Source: Vicinamibacterales bacterium
GTDB lineage: Bacteria > Acidobacteriota > Vicinamibacteria > Vicinamibacterales > UBA2999
Assembly: GCA_041394705.1 (NCBI GenBank)
Contig: JAWKHS010000003.1
Location: forward strand, 434,001-498,000
DNA: 64,000 bases
Direction: 5' to 3'
Part shown: piece after piece, positions 35,917 to 44,224 of the stretch
Position numbering within the stretch: position 1 is the stretch's first letter
Layout of the letters: every line of letters begins with the position of its first letter
Notes under the pieces: generated by a model
The model's input: the letters and a program-made list of their open reading frames with translations, nothing else
The model's database searches: none
What the model was told of the DNA's origin: nothing
Made by a program: the position numbers and the translations under genes

Positions 35917-36969
35917 ATGAATCCTTCGCACTCCGGGAGCCTGCAGCGGCGGTCGTTCCTGACGCGCGGCGCCTGGTTGAGCGCCGCGACCCTGGCCGCC
36001 GCGGCCGGCGGCAGCCGCTCGGCGCTGGCCGAGTTCAGCCGGGCGTTCGGGCCCATCGATCGCGACGCCATCACGGCCGGCGACATCGCGATGCTAAAGT
36101 TCCTGGCCGCCGCCGAGCTCGTCGAAGCCGACCTCTGGCAGCAGTACTGCGAGCTGGCCGTCGGCAACCGGGCGTACGCCCGCGCGCTCCGGCGCATCGA
36201 CCGATCGCTCGTCCGCTATGTCTGCGACGACCGTGACGACGAGCTCAGCCACGCGGCCTTCATCAACTCGTTCCTGGTCGCCATCGGGGAGACGCCCGTG
36301 GACCTGGACGCCTTCCGGACCCTCCCGTCGGTCGATGCGACCGGGGCCATGCCGCAGGGCCGGCTCACCAACCTGACGCGCCTCACGGTAGACACGAGCT
36401 GGTACCTGCGCTACCGGAGCGCCGCGAATCCCGACTTCGGGGCGGCGTTCCCGCAGCTGGTCGAGATCCGGAACCGGCCGACGATTCCCACGGCCGACGT
36501 GCCGGCGGCCGCGATGCAGGGGATCGCCCACTCGGCGGCCTTTCACTTCGCGGCGATCGAGCAGGGCGGCAGCAGCCTGTACTGCTCCTTGATCCCGAAG
36601 GCCACCAGCCTGGCGGTGCTGAGGGTGCTCACCGCCATCGGCCCGACCGAGGTGTACCACTTCTCGGCCTTCCACAAGTCGCTCGAAGGCCTGTTCGCGT
36701 GGCGGACCCGGGACGGCCTCGAGTTCCCCGACCTCCAAGCCAATCGCGATCTCGCGGAGGCCATCTTCCCGGAGCCGGCACGCTTCCTCGCCGACGGCCT
36801 GGCGCTGTGCTCGGTGATCCGGCCGTGCGACCCTGCGCCCGCGGGGCCGGTCGCGGCCGCGACCGGCCTCGTGCAGTCAGGGCTGTTCGAGGGCCAGTCA
36901 CCGCAGTTCTTCGACGCGGTCGTCCAGCTCGCGTCCGCGGCCGACGCCGCGGAACGCGGGACATTCTGA
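35917..36969 (+). CDS. Tat-exported ferritin-like domain protein
   Basis: The 350-residue protein has a twin-arginine leader (RRSFLTRGAWLSAATLAAAA). A ferritin-like helical domain follows, with Glu/His pairs such as LKFLAAAELVEADLWQQYCE, RDDELSHAAFINSFL, GIAHSAAFHFAAIEQGG and GPTEVYHFSAFHKSLEGLF. Tat export suggests folding with a metal cofactor in the cytoplasm. GAGAGGAG precedes the ATG. It is the third gene of the operon, and with P460 and DUF4142 may handle metal or reactive nitrogen/oxygen species outside the membrane. The precise activity is unknown. Confidence 0.85.
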   Translation: MNPSHSGSLQRRSFLTRGAWLSAATLAAAAGGSRSALAEFSRAFGPIDRDAITAGDIAMLKFLAAAELVEADLWQQYCELAVGNRAYARALRRIDRSLVRYVCDDRDDELSHAAFINSFLVAIGETPVDLDAFRTLPSVDATGAMPQGRLTNLTRLTVDTSWYLRYRSAANPDFGAAFPQLVEIRNRPTIPTADVPAAAMQGIAHSAAFHFAAIEQGGSSLYCSLIPKATSLAVLRVLTAIGPTEVYHFSAFHKSLEGLFAWRTRDGLEFPDLQANRDLAEAIFPEPARFLADGLALCSVIRPCDPAPAGPVAAATGLVQSGLFEGQSPQFFDAVVQLASAADAAERGTF

Positions 36970-37018
36970 GACTCGCCAGCCATGGCTCGACCCGGCCATC
37001 GTCGGCCGCGGTCGAGTC

Positions 37019-37041
37019 GGGCTGCCGGTGGCCGGCAGCCC
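37019..37041. terminator. GC-rich hairpin after the P460 operon
   Basis: GGGCTGCCGG (37019-37028) and CCGGCAGCCC (37032-37041) form a perfect ten-pair stem with a TGG loop, about 50 bp after the last stop of the operon. A second, weaker hairpin (CTCGACC/GGTCGAG) precedes it. No T-run follows, so terminator function is only likely. Confidence 0.4.
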
Positions 37042-37119
37042 GTGGCATGCCAGCAGGCGCACCGCGAAGCCGACGGCCAGCAGCCGGGATGCGGTCGCCG
37101 CGGTTGTCCCGTCGCCGCC

Positions 37120-37290
37120 GATGGTCCCGGCAGGAACGCCCCTGACGCGACGAATACGACGATGGCCAACGCCGGATCGCCCCAGGCGCGGAACGGGCGC
37201 TCGAGCGCGGCTCGCGGCGCCGCATCACCATCAGCGCGACCCACGTGACGAAGCAGTTCACTGCCAGGTATCGGATGCCACGGCGATCAG
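37120..37290 (-). pseudogene. APC-family amino acid permease, C-terminal fragment
   Basis: Two adjacent frames read LAVNCFVTWVALMVMRRREP and then ERPFRAWGDPALAIVVFVAS. The R-R-R-E-P...R-P-F-R-A-W-G-x-P-A-L motif is typical of the last helices of amino acid permeases. A frame change separates the two halves, and no other part of the gene remains. Confidence 0.5.
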
Positions 37291-37310
37291 CGTCTGGAAC
37301 GTGCCCGCGC

Positions 37311-38117
37311 CACGACGGTCGTCAGCACGCTGGCCAGAGTGCTCGCCCATCCTGAACGTGGACCACCACCCGGGCAACAGCCTGTACGGCGAGAGCGGCC
37401 TATTAGCCGCGCTCACGGCCCCTCGACCGCAGGCTCACCCGGGTGCCCGACGCCCCGACCTGCGCCGTGCCCGCCAACGGCGGGCGGTCGCGGCTGGACG
37501 AACCCACCAGCGCGCGGGACACCGTGAGTCAACGGCGCTCCAGTCGTGGCCAGCCCCTACCTCGTCCTGCGCGACAGATCGGGAGTAGTCCGGAAGAGGA
37601 AGTCGCGACCCGATTCACACCGAGGCCAACGGCTGCCCTTCCTTGGTGCACCTCGCGATACCATAGCGGTTCCTCGTCGTCGCCGCCGTCATCATGGCGG
37701 CGGACCTCGCGAAGTTCGGGAGTAGCACGTAGGTCCTGGATCCCCTGGCGCCCTACGCGTGTGGGCAGCCTTGTTGGTCACAGGGATTTCGGTGTGGTCT
37801 CTTCGAGCCGGGTCGACTGACTCGCGAGAATTGGCGGTGGCAGTCTCGGTGAAAGCAATCAAGGCCGGCGACCGCGAACCCTTCTAAGTCGGGCCCGCTG
37901 ACTACAGCGACGACACGTGCCTTCGCCAGCTCTGCTGGAACGGGTCCTCGGCACGCTTCCCATGAAGCCGATTCGCTACCGAAGCTGTCGTCAAGATCAT
38001 CCAGCCATCTGGCCGCGACTCCAGAAGCCCCGACGGCGCACTGCAGCTTTGTGGTCTCCGCCACGGCAGGAGGACTACGGCGGGCTCGGCATTCTCACTC
38101 GATCCGGAGCGCCGCGA
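37311..38117. other. Region without a recognisable gene
   Basis: No convincing frame is present. A short stretch at about 37350-37390 reads ILNVDHHPGNSLYGE, faintly like a DHH-phosphoesterase motif, but nothing around it supports the gene. The 8-bp target duplication of the following IS256 copy lies at 38110-38117. Confidence 0.4.
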
Positions 38118-39509
38118 GGTAGCGTCCCGTCAAGTGGTGGAAATCGGATCACCCAATCCGTGAGCTGACTCCCGTCTATGCGATCGCGGCGAGGATCTCC
38201 TGGGCGGTGGTCGACAGCGACGGCGGACCGGGTTCGCCGCATCGACTCCGCGCTGAAGTAGCGCTGCTCGGCGACCGCCCATTCGTCGTCCTGTTCGAAG
38301 AGATATGCCCAATGAGCCGGATTACGGCCGCGGGTTCGAAGATCCCCCACGACGTTCGACCGGCGCTTGATCTCTTGTTCAGCCGCTCCAGCGGGTCGGT
38401 GCTGTGCAGCTGGCGCTGATGTTCGAGCGCGAGCAGGTGACGATAGCTGATGCCCTCCGCGGCGTCTTCCAGCAGGCGGGCCGTCTGCGGAAACCGCGGG
38501 CGCAGGCCGTCGGCGACCTTGCGGAGCTGGCCCATGGCGGAGGCGTGGTCCGCTGCGCGAAGATCGTGCGGATCGCGGCGATGGCTTCGCGGGCGCCGTG
38601 CGGGACCCTGGTCGCCAGCAGATTCCGCATGAAGTGCACGCGGCACCGTCACGCGTCGTGCCGCTCAGGACCGTGCTGATCGCCTGCTTGAGGCCCTCAT
38701 GGGCATCGGAGATGACCAAGCGCAGCGCCTTCAGCCCGCGTTTGACCAGGCTCCGCAAGAACGCCGTCCAGAAGGCCCGGGTCTTCCGACGGCCCGACTT
38801 CCACGCCGAGCACCTGCTGATCGCCGTCGCTGGTGATGCCCACCGCGACGACCGTGGCCTGGCTGGCTGATGATGCGCCCGTCGACGCGGACCTCAGTAC
38901 GTCGCATCCACCCAGAGATAGCGATGCCCTCCGTGAGCGCGCGTCCGGAAGGCGGCCACCACCGTGTCGAGCTCCGCGCACACCCGCGAGACCTCCGACT
39001 TCGAGATCCCATCCACGCCAAGCGCTTTGACCAGTCGTTCCACCTTCCGCGTCGAGACGCCGTGCACGTAGGCTTCCTGGCACGACCGCCAGCAGCGCAT
39101 GCTCGGCGCGCCGGCGCTGCAGCAGCGATGGGACGCCACGCCTGTCCGCAGCTTCGGAATCGCCAGCTCGATCGTGCCCATCCGGGTATCCCACGTCCGC
39201 AGCCGGCCGTTGCGCACGTCGCCCGCTCGCCCGTGCGCTCGTGGCGGTCCGCGCTGATGAGCCCGGCCACTTCTCCGTCTCCATCAGGGCCTGACAAGAG
39301 CACCCAATCCTTCCCGCAGCACGTCCCCGTCCTGTTCCTCGAGGAGTCACAACGAACGCCGGCAGATCCATCCTGGGCTTCGCCATCGCGTCGTCACCCG
39401 TGTCGTCCTTCTCCGGCCAGAGAGGAACTCACGGAACGATGCGCGATGGCGACTCGGCTGTCTACGCCGCTCGCCCTACCGAATTTCCACCACGTCCTGG
39501 GACTCTAAC
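38118..39509 (-). mobile_element. IS256-family element, copy 1 (decayed)
   Basis: Ends match copy 2 at 62467-63870: GGTAGCGTCCCG at 38118 and, inverted, GTTAGAGTCCCAGG at 39509. Both are followed by GTGGTGGAAAT inside the element. The 8-bp duplication CGCCGCGA flanks it exactly (38110-38117 and 39510-39517). It is 12 bp shorter than copy 2 because of scattered deletions. It interrupts the extreme 3' end of an ADOP-type permease gene. Confidence 0.88.
38176..39386 (-). pseudogene. IS256-family (mutator) transposase, multiply frameshifted
   Basis: Translated pieces match the copy-2 transposase: MAKPRMDLPAF at the start, DGISKSEVSRVCAELDTVVA, LVISDAHEGLKQAISTVLSG and LERLN near the end. At least six frame changes break the frame, so no functional protein is expected. 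The DDE residues are spread over different frames. Confidence 0.85.
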
Positions 39510-40015
39510 CGCCGCGATGGGATCCGTTCGCATGGCGACGAGCGCCGGACCACACAGCGCGAGCACAATGGCTAGCAGCAGCGACAACAGGACGAGGGCG
39601 TAGACGACCGGATCGAACGTCGGCACGTCGAACAGGAGTAATCGCATGGACCGCGCTAGGGCCACACGCAAGCCCCGTCCCGACCGCGAGCCCCGCTGCC
39701 ACCGGCGCCGCGACGCGCCGGCCGACGTTGCGACGAACCTTCATGGGGCTGGCTCCGAGGGCGATCCTGATAGCGATCTCGCGCGTCCGTTCGCGCACAG
39801 CGAACGCCATGACGCCGAGGACGCCTGCCGCGGAGATGTACAGGCTGACGCTTCCGAATGCCGTGAACGCCAGCCCGAACAGGTGGGTGGCCCGCGTGGA
39901 TCGCTCGATCGACGCCCTCAGTGGTTTCGCGTCCTGGAGGGCAACTGTCGGAATGACGTCGGAAAGGGCGTCACGGACGGCGGGCAGTAGCGTCTCCGGT
40001 CGTTCGGATCTCTAG
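39510..40015 (-). pseudogene. ADOP/MacB-like permease, 3' fragment
   Basis: The minus strand reads THLFGLAFTAFGSVSLYISA, GVLGVMAFAVRERTREIAIR and ALGASPMKVRRNVGR. After a frame change it reads FDVPTFDPVVYALVLLSLLL and RTDPIAAVR. These are the last four membrane helices of an ADOP permease, as in the intact copies at 46727 and 56768. The 5' part is missing beyond about 40015, and IS256 copy 1 is inserted at the last codons. Confidence 0.7.
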
Positions 40016-40500
40016 TCGGGTCGACCACTACTTGACACGCTGCAGGGGGACCCGGAAAGCGGCCGCACCTTCGAACCCGCACCGGATATTTGGGTATGCG
40101 TGTATCTCTTTGAGCACTTCGCCCATCCAACGGACGGGGGATGGTGCCACATGATTTGAGCGCGCTGGTGCGGACTGCAAGTACCTGGGGCGAGAATGCC
40201 GCCAACGCCGTCGTTTGACGGACCGCCTGGTGGATAGCGAGGAGGGGACTGAGGGTGAACCTTCAGGGTGAAGACCGGGACCGGTCTGTCTGAGGCGACC
40301 CTTTTGGTGGCTAGTCGTCAGCGCGCCGGCTCACCTAGCTGCTTGTTGAATCTCCAATTACAAGCAATGCGCCTTTTCCCGCATCGGTCGAGAGGCATGG
40401 GGGAGGAACGCCCGCTGGCAGGACCGTGGCGCATCTTGGAGGTGACAGTGCCCCAGCCCGATCGGCGTTCAGCACCATCGCGACAACGGCCGTTTCAAGC
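40016..40500. other. Region without a recognisable gene
   Basis: Frames are short, and base use is less GC-rich than around it. No family, RNA or clear promoter was identified. Confidence 0.4.
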
Positions 40501-41050
40501 ATGAACTACGCACTCCTGATCATCGACATGCAACAGGCGTCAGTGGCGAGGGCCGCGCCCTTTCATGACGCTCACGGGCTCGTCACCCGACTCAACTTGC
40601 TCGCTCGAAGAGTGCGACGTGCAGCCGGCCAAGTCGTGTTCGTCCAATCAACAGGACCCGAGGGAACGCCGTGCCATTCCGGCGAACGAGGTTGGCGCCT
40701 CTTGCCAGACCTCGAAGTTGCCGCCAATGACGCCTTCCTGCAGAAGTCCGGCTGCGATGTGTTCGATGTGCCTGATCTGGATTCGGTCTGGGGAAGCCCT
40801 CATCAGACCACGTTGATCATCACGGGATGCGACACCGACTATTGCATCGATTCGGCGGTTCGCAGCGCTCTCGCCAGAGGATATCGCGTCATTGTCCCGG
40901 AAGATTGGCCACCACCGACTGACCGACTCACCTGTCTGCTCCGCTCATCATTACTCATCACAATGCGATCTGGTCAACGCCCGGCTGGTGCTCTGGCTCG
41001 GTATCGGTGTCGAAGTGCTCGCACGTCCCGCTCACCGAGGCCGGGGTCCT
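40501..41050 (+). pseudogene. Isochorismatase-family hydrolase, frameshifted
   Basis: From the ATG at 40501 the frame reads MNYALLIIDMQQASVARAAP, RRAAGQVVFVQSTGPEGTPC, and the active-site region TTLIITGCDTDYCIDSAVRS with the catalytic Cys, plus the early Asp and a Lys (LQKSGCDVF). After VIVPED near 40905 the frame is lost; the normal continuation (H-x-T-x-D...I-T-H-H-N) is readable in other frames (SSQCDLVNA, GIGVEVL). Two or more single-base changes explain it. Confidence 0.75.
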
Positions 41051-41226
41051 TTGCGAGGGGATCATCGACGCCGTCTCTCCCCACGAGCGCGCCAACATCG
41101 GTCAAGGTCTGTCTACACCAGGCGCACCTAGCGCTATCAACACTTATTCGCGGACAGTTCCATCAGTCCAGTCGCACTCATCGTGTTGAGGCTGCTGGGA
41201 CAGTGAGGCAGCGCTCCCTTCCTCCG

Positions 41227-41728
41227 ATGCCGGACCAAGACTACTCCAGAATTGAGTTCAGGCGACTCAGTCACGTGAGCCCGCAAGCCATCGTCGAGCT
41301 GATGAACCAGCCTGCTGTACGACGTCATCTTCCACTCGCGCGGGGCCACTTCGGGTCCTCGGACTGCGACAGGTTCGTCGCGGCGAAAGAGCGGATGTGG
41401 GAAGAACACGGGTACGGACCCTGGGCGTTCGTTCTCGACGACGAATTCATCGGCTGGGGTGGACTGCAACCCGAGGGTGGCGATGTGGATGTCGGGTTGG
41501 TGCTGCGCCAGAGCCACTGGGGGGCCGGCAGGGTCCTTTACAAGAGGATAATTGCCTACGCATTCGGTGAACTCGGCATGGACTCTGTGACCATTCTGCT
41601 GCCTCCGAGCCGGAGGCGTCGTTCGAACGGTCCAGCGCCTGGGCTTCTGTCCAGACGGGGAAGTAGTCCTGGGTGACGAACGCTTCCTCCGTTACCGATT
41701 GACGACTGTTGTCTCAAACCACGAGTAA
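41227..41728 (+). CDS. GNAT-family N-acetyltransferase (frameshift near the 3' end)
   Basis: From the ATG at 41227 the protein shows FRRLSHVSPQAIVELMNQPA, WAFVLDDEFIGWGGLQPEGG, DVDVGLVLRQSHWGAGRVLY and AYAFGELGMDSVTILLPPS. This is a RimJ-type GNAT fold with the acetyl-CoA loop around HWGAGRVLY. One base change near 41607 throws the frame off; shifting restores GGVVRTVQRLGFCPDGEVVL and DERFLRYRLTT with TAA at 41726-41728. The substrate is unknown. Confidence 0.75.
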
Positions 41729-41754
41729 CGCCGCAGTGACGACGTGGGCCCGGC

Positions 41755-42177
41755 TCAGCCCTTACGCCTACCGGGGACCGTCCAGTTGTCGATCCGCAAG
41801 TCTCTGACCCGCTCGAACTCAGCCACGTTGTTCGTGACGAGCGTCAGACCACGGGCCCGGGCATGCGCCGCGATGAAAAGGTCGTTGGCGCCGATCATCG
41901 CGCCGCGCCGCCTCAGGTCGGCGCGGACCTCGGCGTAGTGCAGCGCAACGTCCTCGTCGAGCGCCACGGCGTCCACATAGGGCAGGAAGGCGGCAAGCGC
42001 CGCCGAATCGTGCGCGCGCCGTGGCGAGAGCTCCACGCCGTAGAGCAGCTCGGCCTTCGTCACGACGGACATGCAGACATCGTCGACGGGCACCGACTGC
42101 AGGCGCTTGAGCAGGAGCGGGTGCGAGCGCTTCATGATGTAGGAGCACGTGTCCGTGTCCAGCATGAAGCGGGGCAT
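41755..42177 (-). CDS. vapC: VapC-family PIN-domain ribonuclease toxin
   Basis: The 140-residue protein has the PIN acidic residues: MLDTDTCSYIM (Asp in strand 1), TKAELLYGVE, DEDVALHYAEVRADL and GANDLFIAAHARARG with the conserved Asp. VapC toxins cut tRNA or rRNA. The start overlaps the vapB stop (TGATG), giving the usual antitoxin-toxin order. It is complete, and two decayed relatives lie at 10892-11531 and 24300-24425. Confidence 0.93.
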   Translation of the reverse strand: MPRFMLDTDTCSYIMKRSHPLLLKRLQSVPVDDVCMSVVTKAELLYGVELSPRRAHDSAALAAFLPYVDAVALDEDVALHYAEVRADLRRRGAMIGANDLFIAAHARARGLTLVTNNVAEFERVRDLRIDNWTVPGRRKG

Positions 42178-42404
42178 CAGAGATCCCGCTCCTGAACCGG
42201 CAAGTCCTCGACACCGGACATGAACGCGTCCGATGCCGCCGGGGCGGACGTGAGGTACGTCTTCCAGTCACGGGGGCGGGGTGAGAGGATGACGTCGTCG
42301 CCGACCTTGCGGATTACGACCTCATCCGTAGCGAACTGGAACTCCTTGGGCAAGCGCACGGCTTGGCTGCGGTTGGTCATGAAGACCTTGGCGGTGCGGG
42401 GCAT
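42177..42404 (-). CDS. vapB: VapB-family antitoxin
   Basis: The 75-residue protein has an AbrB-like DNA-binding N-terminus (AKVFMTNRSQAVRLPKEFQF, then TDEVVIRKVGDDVILSPRP). The acidic C-terminal tail (VEDLPVQERDL) would block VapC. It is coupled to vapC by a TGATG overlap. An inverted repeat at 42429-42449 upstream fits autoregulation by the VapBC complex. Confidence 0.93.
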   Translation of the reverse strand: MPRTAKVFMTNRSQAVRLPKEFQFATDEVVIRKVGDDVILSPRPRDWKTYLTSAPAASDAFMSGVEDLPVQERDL

Positions 42405-42428
42405 TGCTGGACCCTCCGAATCCAGTAT

Positions 42429-42449
42429 GCCATATACTAAGGGTATGGC
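42429..42449. promoter_or_regulatory. VapBC operator-like inverted repeat
   Basis: GCCATA (42429-42434) and TATGGC (42444-42449) form an inverted repeat around an AT-rich centre that also offers a -10-like TATACT. It lies 25-45 bp upstream of vapB. Autoregulation by VapBC is inferred. Confidence 0.5.
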
Positions 42450-42529
42450 GCCACGTGCGCAATACGTGCGTCTGCCAGCCTTTGAGCGTTTCTAGCGGAT
42501 CTGGAGGAAGAGGAAATCCCGTAAGTTCT

Positions 42530-42595
42530 TTGTTTTCAACGGGTGGGCGCAGTCCGAATCCCACCCTCTCCGCCATCACAAAGCATTGAAAACAA
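42530..42595. repeat. Attachment-site-like sequence with tRNA-Ser 3' end
   Basis: The 21-bp core at 42555-42575 (CGAATCCCACCCTCTCCGCCA) equals the T-arm to CCA end of a tRNA-Ser gene, and is repeated exactly at 49555-49575. It is flanked here by the ten-base inverted repeat TTGTTTTCAA (42530-42539) and TTGAAAACAA (42586-42595). The rest of the tRNA is absent, as at attL/attR sites of integrated elements. Confidence 0.6.
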
Positions 42596-42926
42596 GCGGG
42601 TTAGAAGATCCAAGATTCTGACTGTACTCGCCAGCTCGTTTTCGCCCCACCTTTCGCGCTTCAAGACCACCGGAATTCGGCCTGTTTTCGCCACGACGGG
42701 TCCTGTTCCACCCACGTGGTAGCTAACGCAACGGCTCAGACGCCATGTGACCTATCGACATCCCGTTGGCTGACCGGCTAGTTGACGGTGGGCGGCGCGG
42801 TGCGGCAACGTGTGCCGAGGTTGAGGGTCTGTCCGCGTCGAGAAAGCAGGGCCCTCTCATCACACGCCCCCGAGCTAGGCTCAGGCTGTGGCCGTCGGCG
42901 CAATCTGAGCGACAAACGGAGTTGGT
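42596..42926. other. Intergenic region between the att-like site and the esterase gene
   Basis: No gene or RNA was recognised. The sequence is less GC-rich just after the att-like site. Confidence 0.4.
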
Positions 42927-43772
42927 GTGGCCCACCCGACCTCAGAGCACAGTCCGCGCAGGCGACCGTCTCGGCGCGAGTTCGGTCGCGCAGTCGCAGT
43001 CGGTGTCGCGTCCGTCGCGACGTCGGTCGCCTGTCGGACCGGGTCTGCCTCCAGCGCCGGCCAGTCGACCGCCGCGCTTCGCCCCCTTCCCGCAGTCGCG
43101 ACGAAGACCTCGATGGCATTTGGCAGGCGGGTCGTCCCGCTTCCGCATGGCCAGGCCTCGGTGTATGTCCCAGCGGGCGCAAGCACCCAACGAGTGCCGC
43201 TGATTCTCTTGCTGCATGGTGCGCACGGCAGCGGGGAAGAGATGCTCGATCGTTTGCTCGAAGGATCAGGCGCGCCAACAGCGGCAGTGCTCGCCCCGAC
43301 CGCCCAGGGGGAAACGTGGGACGCGCTGATTCCTGAAAGCGATACGTTGCTCGACGGATGGTCAGGTCCAGGAAGCCGCGGCCGATTCGGCCGGGATATC
43401 GCGCTACTGGACGAGGCCCTCGCACTGTGCGCCTCACAGGTGGCGATTGACGTCTGGCGGTCCGGCATCGTGGGGTTCTCAGACGGAGCGACCTATGCTC
43501 TCGCGGTCGGGCTGGCCAGCGGCAGCCTCTTTCGGCGCATTGCCGCACTGTCGCCCGGTTTTCTGATAGCAGACGACGCCATGGGACGACCGTCCGTCTA
43601 CGTGGCTCACGGTCTTAGGGACCGCGTCTTCCCGATTGAGCGCTGCGGACGACGGATCGCCAACGACCTGCGACTGCGGGGATGTGATGTAACGTTTCGC
43701 GAGTTCGATGGCGGCCACGAACTACCTCGAGCGGTCTACCAGGACGCCGTATCCTGGGCCACCGGAGCGTAG
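42927..43772 (+). CDS. Alpha/beta hydrolase (phospholipase/carboxylesterase-like), Tat signal
   Basis: The 281-residue protein has a twin-arginine-like leader (SRREFGRAVAVGVASVATSV) ending near a Cys (SVAC), so it may be a lipoprotein. The fold shows LILLLHGAHGSGEEMLDRLL (oxyanion region), the nucleophile elbow GIVGFSDGATYA, an acidic residue in YVAHGLRDRVFP and the final histidine in EFDGGHELP. The LpqC/depolymerase-like branch is likely. The GTG at 42927 was used, but the start is uncertain because several upstream GTGs exist. Confidence 0.8.
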   Translation: MAHPTSEHSPRRRPSRREFGRAVAVGVASVATSVACRTGSASSAGQSTAALRPLPAVATKTSMAFGRRVVPLPHGQASVYVPAGASTQRVPLILLLHGAHGSGEEMLDRLLEGSGAPTAAVLAPTAQGETWDALIPESDTLLDGWSGPGSRGRFGRDIALLDEALALCASQVAIDVWRSGIVGFSDGATYALAVGLASGSLFRRIAALSPGFLIADDAMGRPSVYVAHGLRDRVFPIERCGRRIANDLRLRGCDVTFREFDGGHELPRAVYQDAVSWATGA

Positions 43773-43787
43773 TGCCACGTCTGCCTG

Positions 43788-43816
43788 TTGACTTTCGACA
43801 GGAGCCTCCCCATACT
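43788..43816 (+). promoter_or_regulatory. Promoter of the PadR-ABC operon
   Basis: TTGACT (43788-43793) and CATACT (43811-43816) are separated by 17 bp, a good sigma-70-type promoter. The -10 box overlaps the start of the large palindrome at 43814-43838, so repressor binding would block transcription. Confidence 0.6.
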
Positions 43817-43838
43817 CCTGTTGAAATTCAACAGGAGT
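43814..43838. promoter_or_regulatory. Perfect 25-bp palindrome, probable PadR operator
   Basis: ACTCCTGTTGAA (43814-43825) and TTCAACAGGAGT (43827-43838) are exact inverted repeats around one A. A partial third half (TTCGACAGGAG) lies just upstream at about 43794-43804. The right arm includes the AGGAG ribosome site of padR. PadR-family proteins commonly bind such repeats at their own promoters. Confidence 0.75.
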
Positions 43839-43845
43839 GCGATTG

Positions 43846-44178
43846 GTGAGTCCTGCCGCTGAAGTGCCGTACGGCACCCTCGATCTGATGGTGCTCAAGA
43901 CGCTCGAGGGCCTCGGGCCGCTCCACGGCTACGGCATCGCGCGCCGCATCGAGCAGGTCGCCGAGGGGGAGCTCGCGCTGAATCAGGGCACGATCTACCC
44001 GGCGCTGCTACGTCTCGAGCAGAAGGGCTGGATCAAGAGCGCCTGGGGCACGAGCGAGAACAATCGGCGCGCCCGGTTCTACAGCATCACAGCGGCCGGT
44101 CGCCGGCAGCTCGTCGCCGAGGCCGATCTGTGGACCCGCACCGTTGCGATGGTCTCGCGGCTCTTGGCGCAGGAGTGA
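43846..44178 (+). CDS. PadR-family transcriptional regulator
   Basis: The 110-residue protein has the PadR winged helix: GTLDLMVLKTLEGLGPLHGY, GIARRIEQVAEGELALNQGT and YPALLRLEQKGWIKSAWG. A short C-terminal helix follows (subfamily s2). The GTG at 43846 lies eight bases after AGGAG; a GTG at 43837 would overlap it. It is the first gene of an efflux-type operon with the ABC ATPase, permease and ADOP genes, which it probably represses until a ligand binds. Confidence 0.93.
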   Translation: MSPAAEVPYGTLDLMVLKTLEGLGPLHGYGIARRIEQVAEGELALNQGTIYPALLRLEQKGWIKSAWGTSENNRRARFYSITAAGRRQLVAEADLWTRTVAMVSRLLAQE

Positions 44179-44224
44179 CGACGTCCGCACAGGGCGGTGT
44201 ACCGGCGGCGAAAGAAGGGAAGCC

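Noticed and set aside
37340..37420. NVDHH motif suggesting a DHH phosphoesterase
   Set aside because: Only about fifteen residues match and the surrounding frame gives nothing else of the family.
37753..38064. 103-codon minus-strand frame
   Set aside because: No ribosome site or recognisable domain; lies in a region of decayed sequence.
42541..42575. Complete tRNA-Ser gene
   Set aside because: Only the T-arm to CCA end is present; no acceptor 5' strand, D-arm or anticodon stem lies upstream. The same holds for 49555-49575.
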